DNA of 64,000 nt from Streptomyces sp. NRRL S-31 (lineage in GTDB: Bacteria > Actinomycetota > Actinomycetes > Streptomycetales > Streptomycetaceae). The notes under the pieces were generated by a model, which was not told the origin of the DNA, made no database searches, and worked only from the letters and a program-made list of their open reading frames with translations. The stretch covers positions 62,001 to 126,000 of the forward strand of contig NZ_JOCB01000001.1 in assembly GCF_000718775.1 (NCBI RefSeq), in the 5' to 3' direction. This document shows, one piece after another, positions 1 to 8,126 of this stretch (positions are counted from its first letter, which is position 1; each line of letters starts with the position of its first letter). The position numbers and the translations under genes are program-made.

Positions 1-968
1 GCGACCTGCATGGTCGCCTTCGCCCCGAAGCCCAGCTTGCGGCTGGCCTCCTGCTGGAGCGTCGTCGTACGGAACGGGGCGTACGGCGAGCGGCGGTACG
101 GCTTGGACTCGACCGACCGCACGGAGAAGCGGGTGTTCTCCAGGGCGGCGGCGAGGGCGCGGGCGGTCGCCTCGTCGAGGTGGAGGGTGTTCTGGCTCTT
201 GAGCCGTCCCAGGGAGTCGAAGTCGCGGCCCTGGGCGACCCGCCTGCCGTCGACGTTCTGGAGGCGGGCGACCAGCGCCGACGGGTCCGACGGGTCCCCG
301 GCGTGGCCGGTCGCGAAGGTGCCCGTCAGGTCCCAGTACTCGGCGGAACGGAAGGCGATGCGCTCGCGTTCCCGCTCCACGACGAGCCGGGTGGCGACGG
401 ACTGCACACGGCCGGCCGACAGCCGGGGCATGACCTTCTTCCAGAGCACCGGGGAGACCTCGTAGCCGTAGAGGCGGTCGAGGATGCGGCGGGTCTCCTG
501 GGCGTCGACCAGCTTCTGGTTGAGCTGGCGGGGGTTGGCGACGGCCTCGCGGATGGCGTCCTTGGTGATCTCGTGGAACACCATGCGCTTGACCGGGATC
601 TTCGGCTTCAGGACCTCCTGGAGGTGCCAGGCGATCGCCTCGCCCTCCCGGTCCTCGTCAGTGGCGAGGAACAGCTCGTCGGAGTCCTTCAGCAGGTCCT
701 TGAGCTTCTTGACCTGCGCCTTCTTGTCGGCGTTGACCACATAGATGGGCTGGAAGTCATGGTCGACATCCACACCGAGGCGGCGGACCTCGCCGGTGTA
801 CTTCTCCGGCACCTCTGCGGCGCCGTTGGGAAGGTCACGGATGTGCCCGACACTCGCCTCGACGGTGTAGCCGGGGCCGAGGTAGCCCTTGATCGTCTTC
901 GCCTTGGCAGGCGACTCGACGATGACGAGTCGGCGACCGCCCTGTGCGGTCTCGCTGGTCGGGGACAA
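1..968 (-). CDS. topA: DNA topoisomerase I (N-terminal part, cut by window edge)
   Basis: Type IA topoisomerase that relaxes negatively supercoiled DNA. The visible 322 residues start with the Toprim motif VIVESPAKAKTI, then the acidic triad DEDREGEAIAWHL, then the region up to ATMQVA. The catalytic tyrosine region (TYMRTDS in the family) lies just past the window edge, so it cannot be checked. The start is a TTG (968-966) preceded by GGAGAGAAG; it gives LSPTSETAQGGRRLVIV, which matches the actinobacterial N-terminus as I remember it. No ATG or GTG fits in frame near the Toprim domain. Likely the essential single topA of the chromosome. Very sure of identity, fairly sure of start. Confidence 0.95.
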   Translation of the reverse strand, partial: MSPTSETAQGGRRLVIVESPAKAKTIKGYLGPGYTVEASVGHIRDLPNGAAEVPEKYTGEVRRLGVDVDHDFQPIYVVNADKKAQVKKLKDLLKDSDELFLATDEDREGEAIAWHLQEVLKPKIPVKRMVFHEITKDAIREAVANPRQLNQKLVDAQETRRILDRLYGYEVSPVLWKKVMPRLSAGRVQSVATRLVVERERERIAFRSAEYWDLTGTFATGHAGDPSDPSALVARLQNVDGRRVAQGRDFDSLGRLKSQNTLHLDEATARALAAALENTRFSVRSVESKPYRRSPYAPFRTTTLQQEASRKLGFGAKATMQV

Positions 969-1225
969 CTTCGCTCTTCTCTCCGGTCGACGCTGGGGCC
1001 TCCCCAGGCCTTGGTCCCGGGGTCGCGGCGTACTGCTGGCTCGTGTGACGCTGCGGAGTGTGACGCTACATCCCGCCCCCGTGTCAAACGGGAAAAGCCC
1101 ACAACGGCCACTCGAACGGTAACCCGACTACCGCCATTCCTGCCGCCCGGACCGCCCGGTCACCCCGGCATCCCTGTCCGGAGCGTGACGCTCCCCTTAC
1201 CCACCGGACACGGCGTCCACCGGGC

Positions 1226-1423
1226 TCAGAGCCGGGTCAGGCAGTACCCGGCCAAGGCCAGCGCGACCGTCCCGGCCACCCCCGCGAAGGCGCTCGATGC
1301 GACCCGGCTCACACCGAGGGCCACCGGTTCCCGGCGCCTGAGGCGTGTCCCGGTCCACACCAGCAGACCGGCCCCGAACAGGGCGAACACCGCTCCCGCG
1401 AAGATCGCCGGTGCACTCTCCAT
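1226..1423 (-). CDS. small two-helix membrane protein, unknown function
   Basis: A 65-residue protein starting MESAPAIFAGAVFALFGAG. It has a hydrophobic segment at about residues 5-23, a basic loop (TRLRRRE), and a second hydrophobic segment at about 42-62 ending GYCLTRL. The ATG is preceded by a good ribosome binding site (GAGGTGG about 6 bases upstream). The frame runs further upstream, but that part lacks coding-like composition. It lies upstream of topA on the same strand, separated by about 260 bp. I recognise no family. Confidence 0.7.
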   Translation of the reverse strand: MESAPAIFAGAVFALFGAGLLVWTGTRLRRREPVALGVSRVASSAFAGVAGTVALALAGYCLTRL

Positions 1424-1683
1424 CGTCCGCCCACCTCTTCCCCTGCGCCGGCACCGCCCGGCGCCGGGAGGGTGGCACGCGCGGGCGACGGACGGGCGAC
1501 ACCGGGGTGAACGGAGGACCGACACGAATTCGAACGTACATGCGATCAAACGGGTTCCGGTCGCGTCGGCCATATTTTTCCGGCCGTTTTCCGGAAACGT
1601 GTCACACCCGTCCCGGCGGCGGACGCTCCGGACCCGCACCCCCGGGGCACGACGGCGCTCACGGCCCGGTCGTCCGGCGTCCG

Positions 1684-1850
1684 GACCGTGTCCAGGGCGG
1701 GCGACCGTGACCAGGGCGCACAGGCCGTGACCAGGGCGGGCGGACCGTACGCCGTGGCGAGCGGCACGTACGCCACGGCGCGCGGGCGGTGTCCAAAGGT
1801 GCGCGGACCGTGTCCAAGGTGCGCGCGGACCGTGGCCAGGGCGCGCGGGC
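1684..1850. repeat. degenerate GACCGTG(N)CCAGGGCG repeats
   Basis: At least six imperfect copies of a roughly 20-bp unit (GACCGTGTCCAGGGCGGGC-like) begin near 1684, 1703, 1724, 1787, 1805 and 1827. They are interrupted at 1743-1786 by a segment with a hairpin. The units vary in length (19-22 bp) and carry no usable reading frame. They lie just downstream of the methyltransferase gene on its strand. Confidence 0.6.
1750..1780. terminator. hairpin inside the repeat tract, possible terminator
   Basis: Perfect 10-bp inverted repeat CGCCGTGGCG / CGCCACGGCG with an 11-nt loop. It lies about 210 bp past the stop of the methyltransferase gene on the minus strand. There is no U-run. It could end that transcript or be a by-product of the repeats. 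Confidence 0.3.
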
Positions 1851-1990
1851 GCCCCGGCGTACGGCGTCCGCGCCGCAGCGCAACGCCCCCGGCCCCACGG
1901 TCACGTGGCCCCACGGCCCGGCACCGGAACCGGCACCCGCCGGGCCACCCCGCCGGGCCACTCCGCCGCCGCGGGATTCGCCGCGCCCGC

Positions 1991-3511
1991 TCAGCCCACC
2001 GGCTCCAGGAAGCCCTGCTCCACCAGGAGCCGGATCTGCGCCGGGGTGCGGTCGCGGAGCAGGACCGGGTCCTCGCCGACGAGCTGCGCGATGGCGTCCA
2101 GGATGCGGCCCGCGCTCAGCGTGCCGTCGCACACGCCCGCGAACCCGGCGCCCACCGTGTCCACCTTGGTCGCCCGGCGCATCCCGCGGTGCTGACGCAG
2201 CACCACGTGCTCCGGGTCCTCGGCACCGGGCAGCCCGACCTGCTCCTGGACCACCTCGGAGGTGAGCTTGAAGCGGCTGTCCAGCAGCGCCGCGTCGTCA
2301 TGGTCCCGGAGATAGTCGAGCCGGTCGAAGTGCGCCCGGATCGTCTCGCCGAGCGGCTGCTCGACCGGGTGCGGCCACTCCTCCACGGTGACGACGGGTT
2401 CGGCGGATCCGGTCCTGCGCAGGGTGATCCAGCCGAAGCCGACCGCCTTCACCTTGCGCGCCTCGAACTCGTCGAGCCAGGCGTCGTACCGCGCCTGGTA
2501 ATCCGCCGGGTCACCGCGGTGGTCGCCGGCGTCCCGCAGCCACAGCTCGGCGTACTGCGTGACGTCCTGCACCTCGCGCTGCACGATCCAGGCGTCGCAC
2601 CCGCGCGGCACCCATGACCTGAGCCTGTCCTGCCAGTCCTCCCCCGCCACGTGCTGCCAGTTCGCGAGGAACTGCGCGAAGCCGCCCTCGGTCAGCCGTT
2701 CCCCCGCCTGCTGAACGAGCGAGCGGCACAGATCGTCCCCGCCCATGCCACCGTCCCGGTACGTCAGCCGGGCACCGGGGGAGATCACGAAGGGCGGGTT
2801 GGACACGATCAGGTCGAACGCCTCGTCGTCCCGGACCGGCTCGAACAGCGACCCCTCGCGCAGTTCCGCGGCCGGCGCGCCGGAGAGGGCGAGCGTGAGC
2901 GCCGTCGTGTGCAGCGCGCGCGGGTTGAGATCGGTCGCCGTCACGCGCGTGGCGTGCTGGGCGGCGTGCAGCGCCTGGATGCCGGAGCCGGTGCCGAGGT
3001 CGAGGGCGGCGGCGACGGGCGTGCGGACGGTGATGCCGGCCAGGGTCGTGGAGGCGCCGCCGACACCGAGGACGACGCCCTCGTCGCGCTGGCCGATGCC
3101 GCCGGCACCGCCGACCGCGCAGCCGAGGTCGGAGACGATGAACCAGTCCTCGCCGCCGGGGCCGCCGTACGGCCGCACGTCCACGGTCGCGGCCACCTCG
3201 TCGCCGCCCACCCGCGTGAGCCAGCCGGCCTCCAGCGCCTCCGCGGCCGGCAGGATCGCCGCCACGCGCGCGTGCGGCACCGGCTGCTGGAGCAGGAACA
3301 GCCGTACGAGCGTCTCCAGCGGGGTGTCGCCGCGGGTCGCCCGCAGTGCGGGCACCGTCTCGCTGCGGGCCAGCGCCGCGTAGGCGGGGGCGCCGAGCAG
3401 GTCGAGCAGCCCGTCGGCGGTGAAGGAGGCGGCCAGCAGCGCGTCCCTCAGGCGCGCGGCGATGTCGGGCCGGTCGGAAGCGGGCAGGGGGGCGAGTCCG
3501 GAGTCAGTCAC
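1991..3511 (-). CDS. class I SAM-dependent methyltransferase (N5-glutamine/HemK-like)
   Basis: 506 residues. The SAM-binding motif LDLGTGSGIQALHAA is followed by TDLNPRAL and the NPPF-type active-site motif SNPPFVISP, diagnostic of methyltransferases acting on planar nitrogen (PrmC/HemK, RsmC/RlmG, N6-adenine). A long N-terminal helical region (about 1-140) and a C-terminal extension (about 340-506) make it larger than PrmC (about 280). The substrate cannot be told from sequence; protein glutamine, rRNA base or DNA adenine are all possible. Start ATG at 3511. It appears to be transcribed alone. Confidence 0.85.
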   Translation of the reverse strand: MTDSGLAPLPASDRPDIAARLRDALLAASFTADGLLDLLGAPAYAALARSETVPALRATRGDTPLETLVRLFLLQQPVPHARVAAILPAAEALEAGWLTRVGGDEVAATVDVRPYGGPGGEDWFIVSDLGCAVGGAGGIGQRDEGVVLGVGGASTTLAGITVRTPVAAALDLGTGSGIQALHAAQHATRVTATDLNPRALHTTALTLALSGAPAAELREGSLFEPVRDDEAFDLIVSNPPFVISPGARLTYRDGGMGGDDLCRSLVQQAGERLTEGGFAQFLANWQHVAGEDWQDRLRSWVPRGCDAWIVQREVQDVTQYAELWLRDAGDHRGDPADYQARYDAWLDEFEARKVKAVGFGWITLRRTGSAEPVVTVEEWPHPVEQPLGETIRAHFDRLDYLRDHDDAALLDSRFKLTSEVVQEQVGLPGAEDPEHVVLRQHRGMRRATKVDTVGAGFAGVCDGTLSAGRILDAIAQLVGEDPVLLRDRTPAQIRLLVEQGFLEPVG

Positions 3512-3586
3512 GCCCCCATTGTGGCCCGGGGCGGCTGCCCGGGGCCGACTCCGCGCGGCCCGTCCGCCGACGTCAGCCCGCCGACG

Positions 3587-4201
3587 TCAGCCCGCCGTCG
3601 CCGACGCCGTCGGCTGTGCCGTGGCGGACGCGGCGACCTTGCAGCTGGGCTGCTTGGCCATCGCCTGCTTGACCTCGCCCTGCTCCAGCCGCTTCAGCGC
3701 CTGGGTGCCGTTGTCGCCCTGCTTGCCGACCTCCTTGGTCTGGAGGGCGACCTCCTTGAGGCCCTTGGCGAACTTGCCCTGGTTCTTGGTGTCGAGTCCG
3801 TCGACCTGCTTCTTCAGCTCGGCGTACGACGTGGAGAGGCCGGCGAGGTTCTTGGCGGCGTCCTGCTGGAGCTTGGCACCGCTCTCGACCCCGGGGGGCG
3901 CCCCGGCGGTGTCGAGCGCGTCCGCGAGCGCCTTGTAGCCGTCGGCCAGGTCCTGGAACGCCGACACGTACGTCTTCTGGGCGCTCTGGGGCGGAAGGTT
4001 GCTGTCCCGTGCGATGGCGGCGATCGACGCGTTGGCCGACTTGATCTTCGCGCTCTGCGCGGGCACGGCGTCGCACACCGTCTTGGCCCAGGACACCAGC
4101 TTGGGGTCGGGACCCTCGTCACCGCCGCCGCTGGTACACCCGGACACCGCCACCACCAGTACCGCACCGCCGGACAGTGCGGCCGCGAGCTTCTTGTTCA
4201 C
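3587..4201 (-). CDS. small secreted lipoprotein, unknown function
   Basis: About 204 residues. N-terminal MNKKLAAALSGG, a hydrophobic stretch and lipobox VAVSGC mark a signal-peptidase II lipoprotein. The mature part is Lys/Ala/Gln-rich and predicted helical, with a conserved-looking pair of cysteines (TVCDAVPAQ early and QPSCKVA late) that could form a disulfide. I chose GTG 4201 over the in-frame ATG at 4219, because bases of that upstream codon run (GAAGGGA) form the ribosome binding site for the GTG. Function unknown. Confidence 0.75.
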   Translation of the reverse strand: MNKKLAAALSGGAVLVVAVSGCTSGGGDEGPDPKLVSWAKTVCDAVPAQSAKIKSANASIAAIARDSNLPPQSAQKTYVSAFQDLADGYKALADALDTAGAPPGVESGAKLQQDAAKNLAGLSTSYAELKKQVDGLDTKNQGKFAKGLKEVALQTKEVGKQGDNGTQALKRLEQGEVKQAMAKQPSCKVAASATAQPTASATAG

Positions 4202-4416
4202 CGGATCGGTCCCTTCCATGGCTCTCGGCCCCCGGAATCTACACGGCGGACGGCCCCCCTCCCCGCGCCCGGCAAGCGATCAGTCAGCTTTTGTGACTTT
4301 TTGCACCAGGGGAGAGAAGGCTCACGACGTGGGCGACCGCACACACGCCGGGCGGGCGGGCGGCGCGTCGGCACGCGCCACCCGCCCGCCCGTTGACCAG
4401 GGCCGACCGGACCGGT

Positions 4417-6825
4417 CTAGGAGACGACGGCCGCGTCGGGTGACTTGGAGACCCGCTCGGCACTCTCCTCGTCGTCCCCGACGGCGATGCCGCGCCGCTT
4501 GGAGACGTACACGGCGACGACGATCACCAACAGCGCCAGGACCGCGACCCCGATCCGCACGCCGAGGTTCTTGTCGTCGCCGTAGGAGAACCTGATCACC
4601 GCGGGTGCGATCAGCAGCGAGACCAGGTTCATGACCTTCAGCAGCGGGTTGATCGCGGGTCCGGCGGTGTCCTTGAAGGGGTCGCCGACCGTGTCCCCGA
4701 TGACCGTGGCCGCATGGGCCTCGCTGCCCTTGCCGCCGTGGTGGCCGTCCTCCACCAGCTTCTTGGCGTTGTCCCAGGCGCCGCCGGAGTTGGCCAGGAA
4801 CACCGCCATCAGCGTGCCCGCCCCGATGGCACCGGCCAGGTAGGAGCCGAGCGCGCCGACGCCGAGCGTGAACCCGATGAAGATCGGCGCCATGACGGCG
4901 AGCAGACCGGGCGTGGCCAGCTCCCGCAGGGCGTCCTTGGTACAGATGTCGACGACCTTGCCGTACTCGGGCTTCTCGGTGAAGTCCATGATCCCCGGCT
5001 TCTCGCGGAACTGCCGCCGCACCTCGAAGACCACGGAGCCGGCCGAGCGCGACACGGCGTTGATGGCCAGTCCGGAGAAGAGGAAGACGACCGCGGCGCC
5101 CGCGACGAGGCCGACGAGGTTGTTCGGCTGCGAGATGTCCAGGGACAGGCTGAGCGGTGAGCCCGGCCCGGTCAGCTTCGTGCCGACGTCCTGCACGTTG
5201 GTGGTGATCGCGTCGCGGTACGACCCGAACAGCGCCGACGCGGCGAGGACGGCGGTGGCGATGGCGATGCCCTTGGTGATGGCCTTGGTCGTGTTGCCGA
5301 CCGCGTCCAGGTTGGTGAGCACCTGCGCGCCCGCGCCTTCGACGTCGCCGGACATCTCGGCGATGCCCTGCGCGTTGTCCGAGACCGGCCCGAAGGTGTC
5401 CATGGCGACGATCACGCCGACCGTGGTGAGCAGGCCGGTGCCGGCCAGGGCGACCGCGAACAGCGCCAGCATGATCGACGTGCCGCCGAGCAGGAACGCG
5501 CCGTACACGCCGAGCCCGATGAGCAGGGCCGTGTACACGGCCGACTCCAGCCCGACCGAGATGCCGGACAGGACGACGGTGGCCGGACCGGTGAGGGAGG
5601 TCTTGCCGATGTCCCGCACCGGGCGCCGGTTGGTCTCGGTGAAGTAGCCGGTCAGTTGCTGGATGACGGCGGCGAGCAGGATGCCGATGGCCACCGCGAC
5701 CAGCGCGAGGATGCGCGGGTCACCGTCCTTCCCCTTGATCGCCGCGTCGGTGACGCCGTCGAGGTCGGCGTACTTCGACGGCAGGTAGACGAAGACCGCG
5801 ACCGCGACCAGCGCCAGCGAGATCACCGCGGAGATGAAGAAGCCGCGGTTGATCGCGGTCATGCCGCTGCGGTCGGCGCGGCGCGGGGCGACCGCGAAGA
5901 TGCCGATCATCGCCGTGAGCACACCGATGGCCGGCACCAGCAGCGGGAAGGCCAGCCCGGAGTCGCCGAAGGCGGCCTTGCCGAGGATCAGCGCGGCCAC
6001 CAGGGTCACGGCGTACGACTCGAAGAGGTCGGCCGCCATGCCGGCGCAGTCGCCGACGTTGTCGCCCACGTTGTCGGCGATGGTCGCGGCATTGCGCGGA
6101 TCGTCCTCCGGAATGCCCTGCTCGACCTTGCCGACCAGGTCGGCGCCGACGTCGGCGGCCTTGGTGAAGATGCCGCCGCCCACCCGCATGAACATCGCGA
6201 TCAGGGCGGCACCGAGGCCGAAGCCCTCCAGCACCTTCGGCGCGTCGGCCGCGTAGACCAGCACCACACAGGAGGCGCCCAGCAGGCCGAGCCCCACCGT
6301 GAACATGCCGACGACGCCGCCCGTGCGAAATGCGATCTTCATCGCGTTGTGCGAGACGGTGGTGAGATCTTTTTCGGGTTCGCCGTCCGCCGGAGTGGCC
6401 TCGCGGGCCGCCGCGGCGACCCGTACGTTGCTGCGCACGGCGAGCCACATACCGATATAGCCGGTGGTCGCCGAGAACACCGCTCCGATCAGGAAGAACA
6501 CCGAGCGGCCGGCCCGCTGATTCCAGTCGTCGGCGGGCAGCAGCAGGAGCAGGAAGAAGACCACGACGGCGAATACGCCGAGCGTGCGGAGCTGCCGGGC
6601 GAGATACGCCTTGGCTCCTTCCTGGACCGCCTCGGCGATCCGTTTCATGCTGTCGGTGCCCTCACCTGCCGCGAGTACCTGCCGCACCAGGATCCCCGCG
6701 ACCACCAGCGCGGCCAGGGCGACCGCCGCGATGACGGCCACGATGATCCGATTGTCGTCGGTCAGAACCGCGGCCGCGAGGGACGTGGGGTGGGCCGACT
6801 GATAGGGGGTAGAAAGCCCCGCCAT
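4417..6825 (-). CDS. hppA: membrane-bound H+-translocating pyrophosphatase
   Basis: 802 residues, about 16 membrane spans. It pumps protons out of the cytoplasm using PPi hydrolysis. The substrate motif DVGADLVGKVE (residues 225-235) and the Asp/Asn-rich NVGDNVGDCAGMAADLFESY are intact, as is a second acidic region near the C-terminus (GDTVGDPFKDTAGP). Residue 514 in GNTTKA is lysine rather than alanine, the hallmark of the K+-independent subclass. The start has a near-perfect ribosome binding site (AAGGAGGAC, 2 bases before ATG). Monocistronic by context, with a candidate promoter just upstream. Confidence 0.96.
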   Translation of the reverse strand: MAGLSTPYQSAHPTSLAAAVLTDDNRIIVAVIAAVALAALVVAGILVRQVLAAGEGTDSMKRIAEAVQEGAKAYLARQLRTLGVFAVVVFFLLLLLPADDWNQRAGRSVFFLIGAVFSATTGYIGMWLAVRSNVRVAAAAREATPADGEPEKDLTTVSHNAMKIAFRTGGVVGMFTVGLGLLGASCVVLVYAADAPKVLEGFGLGAALIAMFMRVGGGIFTKAADVGADLVGKVEQGIPEDDPRNAATIADNVGDNVGDCAGMAADLFESYAVTLVAALILGKAAFGDSGLAFPLLVPAIGVLTAMIGIFAVAPRRADRSGMTAINRGFFISAVISLALVAVAVFVYLPSKYADLDGVTDAAIKGKDGDPRILALVAVAIGILLAAVIQQLTGYFTETNRRPVRDIGKTSLTGPATVVLSGISVGLESAVYTALLIGLGVYGAFLLGGTSIMLALFAVALAGTGLLTTVGVIVAMDTFGPVSDNAQGIAEMSGDVEGAGAQVLTNLDAVGNTTKAITKGIAIATAVLAASALFGSYRDAITTNVQDVGTKLTGPGSPLSLSLDISQPNNLVGLVAGAAVVFLFSGLAINAVSRSAGSVVFEVRRQFREKPGIMDFTEKPEYGKVVDICTKDALRELATPGLLAVMAPIFIGFTLGVGALGSYLAGAIGAGTLMAVFLANSGGAWDNAKKLVEDGHHGGKGSEAHAATVIGDTVGDPFKDTAGPAINPLLKVMNLVSLLIAPAVIRFSYGDDKNLGVRIGVAVLALLVIVVAVYVSKRRGIAVGDDEESAERVSKSPDAAVVS

Positions 6826-6867
6826 TCGTCCTCCTTGACGCTTGGGCTGAGCTCAAGATGTGGACGG

Positions 6868-6873
6868 ATTGTA
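6868..6873 (-). promoter_or_regulatory. candidate -10 box of the pyrophosphatase gene
   Basis: Minus-strand TACAAT, 17 bp from a weak -35-like TGTTTA, would start transcription about 36 nt before the gene. The whole 6840-7050 stretch is unusually AT-rich. It also carries a TTGATCG direct repeat and a near-palindrome CGTGAATTCATTCACG at 7011-7026 that could be an operator. Confidence 0.35.
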
Positions 6874-7051
6874 GGTACCCATGAGTGATCTAAACAGGGG
6901 ACGGTAAACGAAATCGGCCTGCCCGCGCGAACAGCGAACCCGAATGAGGTAACGCCTCAAAGGCATTGACGGGCGCATGAATGCTTGATCGAATTATCGG
7001 GGTATTTGATCGTGAATTCATTCACGAATTCGGAGAGGATCATAAAACACG

Positions 7052-7081
7052 ACAGGGGCCCTGCTCAGGCAGGGCCCCTGT
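7052..7081 (-). terminator. rho-independent terminator of the HATPase gene
   Basis: Perfect 13-bp stem (ACAGGGGCCCTGC / GCAGGGCCCCTGT) with a 4-nt loop, 15 bp past the stop. On the minus strand it is followed by the U-rich GUGUUUUAU. One of the few classical terminators in this window. Confidence 0.9.
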
Positions 7082-7096
7082 GCGGTGGTTCCGGGG

Positions 7097-7528
7097 TCAG
7101 GCGAGGGCGGCGGCCGGCGGCGCGGTCGGCCAGGTCATACGGATCAGTCCGCCGTTCTGCCCGGTGGTGACCTCCACGTCGTCGACGAGGCCGCTGATGA
7201 CCGCGAGGCCCATCTCGTCCTCCTCGACCTCCGCCTCGCCGTCCTGCGCGCCGGGCGTGTCGCCGCCGGGCGTGGCGTGCGGCGCCTCGTCGCCGACCTC
7301 GATGGAGAACTGCTTCTCCTCTTCGATCAGCGCCACCTTCACCGGCGCCGTGACGCCGCTGTTCTGGTGCAGTCCGACAGCGCGGGAGCACGCCTCACCG
7401 ACGGCGAGGCGCACCTCGTCGAGCACCGCCTCGTCCACTCCGGCCCTGCGCGCCACCGCTGCCGCCACCAACCGGGCGGTCCGGACGTGCTCGGGCAGCG
7501 CGCTGAAGCGGAGTTCGACGGTGGCCAT
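7097..7528 (-). CDS. HATPase-like anti-sigma factor paired with BldG
   Basis: 143 residues of the SpoIIAB/RsbW-type GHKL fold. It contains DEVRLAVGEACSRAV (N-box position), DEAPHATPGG (degenerate G1) and EMGLAVISGL (G2). In canonical kinases the N-box has an Asn that binds Mg2+ (EAxxNA); here it is Arg. An acidic insertion (QDGEAEVEEDE) sits before the G2 box. It lies about 180 bp downstream of bldG on the same strand. The S. coelicolor homologue is known as a putative anti-sigma partner of BldG. The missing Asn makes me doubt that it is an active kinase. Confidence 0.85.
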   Translation of the reverse strand: MATVELRFSALPEHVRTARLVAAAVARRAGVDEAVLDEVRLAVGEACSRAVGLHQNSGVTAPVKVALIEEEKQFSIEVGDEAPHATPGGDTPGAQDGEAEVEEDEMGLAVISGLVDDVEVTTGQNGGLIRMTWPTAPPAAALA

Positions 7529-7708
7529 GCATCCCCCTCGCGACTACGGGCGTGCGGTCGGGGGCTGGGCCGCCGAGCGCCCACACCCCCCTGGTGCAGT
7601 TCTGTGCCCCGGGCCGCCGCGTGCGCATGCCCAGGACGGGACCGGCCGACGCCCGGCCCCGACAGGGGCCCGGCGCCGGCGACCGGTCCGGAATCGGTCG
7701 GTGGTCGA

Positions 7709-8050
7709 TCAGTCGGTCGCCGCCACCGCTTCCTCGACCGAGGTGTGAATCGGGAACACCTTGGTGAGGCCGGTGATGCGGAAGATCTTGAGAATGCGCT
7801 CCTGGTTGCAGACCAGGCGCAGCGAGCCCTCGTGGGCACGAACCCTCTTCAGGCCGCCGACCAGAACGCCGAGCCCGGTGGAGTCGAGGAAGTCCACGCC
7901 CTCCATGTCCACGACGAGGTGGAAATTCCCGTCGTTCACCAGCTCGACCAGCTGCTCGCGCAGCTTGGGCGCGGTATATACGTCGATTTCGCCACCGACC
8001 TCGACGACCGTACGATCGCCGACGGTACGGGTCGACAGGGACAGGTCCAC
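7709..8050 (-). CDS. bldG: anti-anti-sigma factor BldG
   Basis: 113-residue STAS-domain protein, the developmental and antibiotic-production regulator BldG. The phosphorylatable serine is Ser57 in [10 protein letters not shown], preceded by a typical STAS beta strand (HLVVDMEGV). Length and sequence fit BldG of S. coelicolor very closely. In that organism it is active when unphosphorylated at Ser57 and is transcribed from two promoters, alone or with the downstream HATPase gene. The spacing here (about 180 bp, no terminator hairpin that I see between) is compatible with co-transcription. Confidence 0.97.
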   Translation of the reverse strand: MDLSLSTRTVGDRTVVEVGGEIDVYTAPKLREQLVELVNDGNFHLVVDMEGVDFLDSTGLGVLVGGLKRVRAHEGSLRLVCNQERILKIFRITGLTKVFPIHTSVEEAVAATD

Positions 8051-8126
8051 GGATCCTCCAGCACCTTGCTATCGAGCGGTCGCCCTGGGGCACCTCGGCT
8101 TGGCCCCGAACGCTTCGCCAGCCGCG

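Larger units (their letters stand above)
1424..1990. other. intergenic stretch with degenerate repeats
   Basis: 567 bp between the small membrane gene and the stop of the methyltransferase gene. The part at 1684-1850 is built from degenerate 19-22 bp units. I see no convincing gene: the open frames here are high-GC shadows. An AT-rich patch at 1530-1600 could hold the promoter of the small membrane gene. Confidence 0.5.

Noticed and set aside
180-1730. Open frame of 516 codons opposite topA
   Set aside because: It is the antisense shadow of topA, whose Toprim motifs are on the minus strand.
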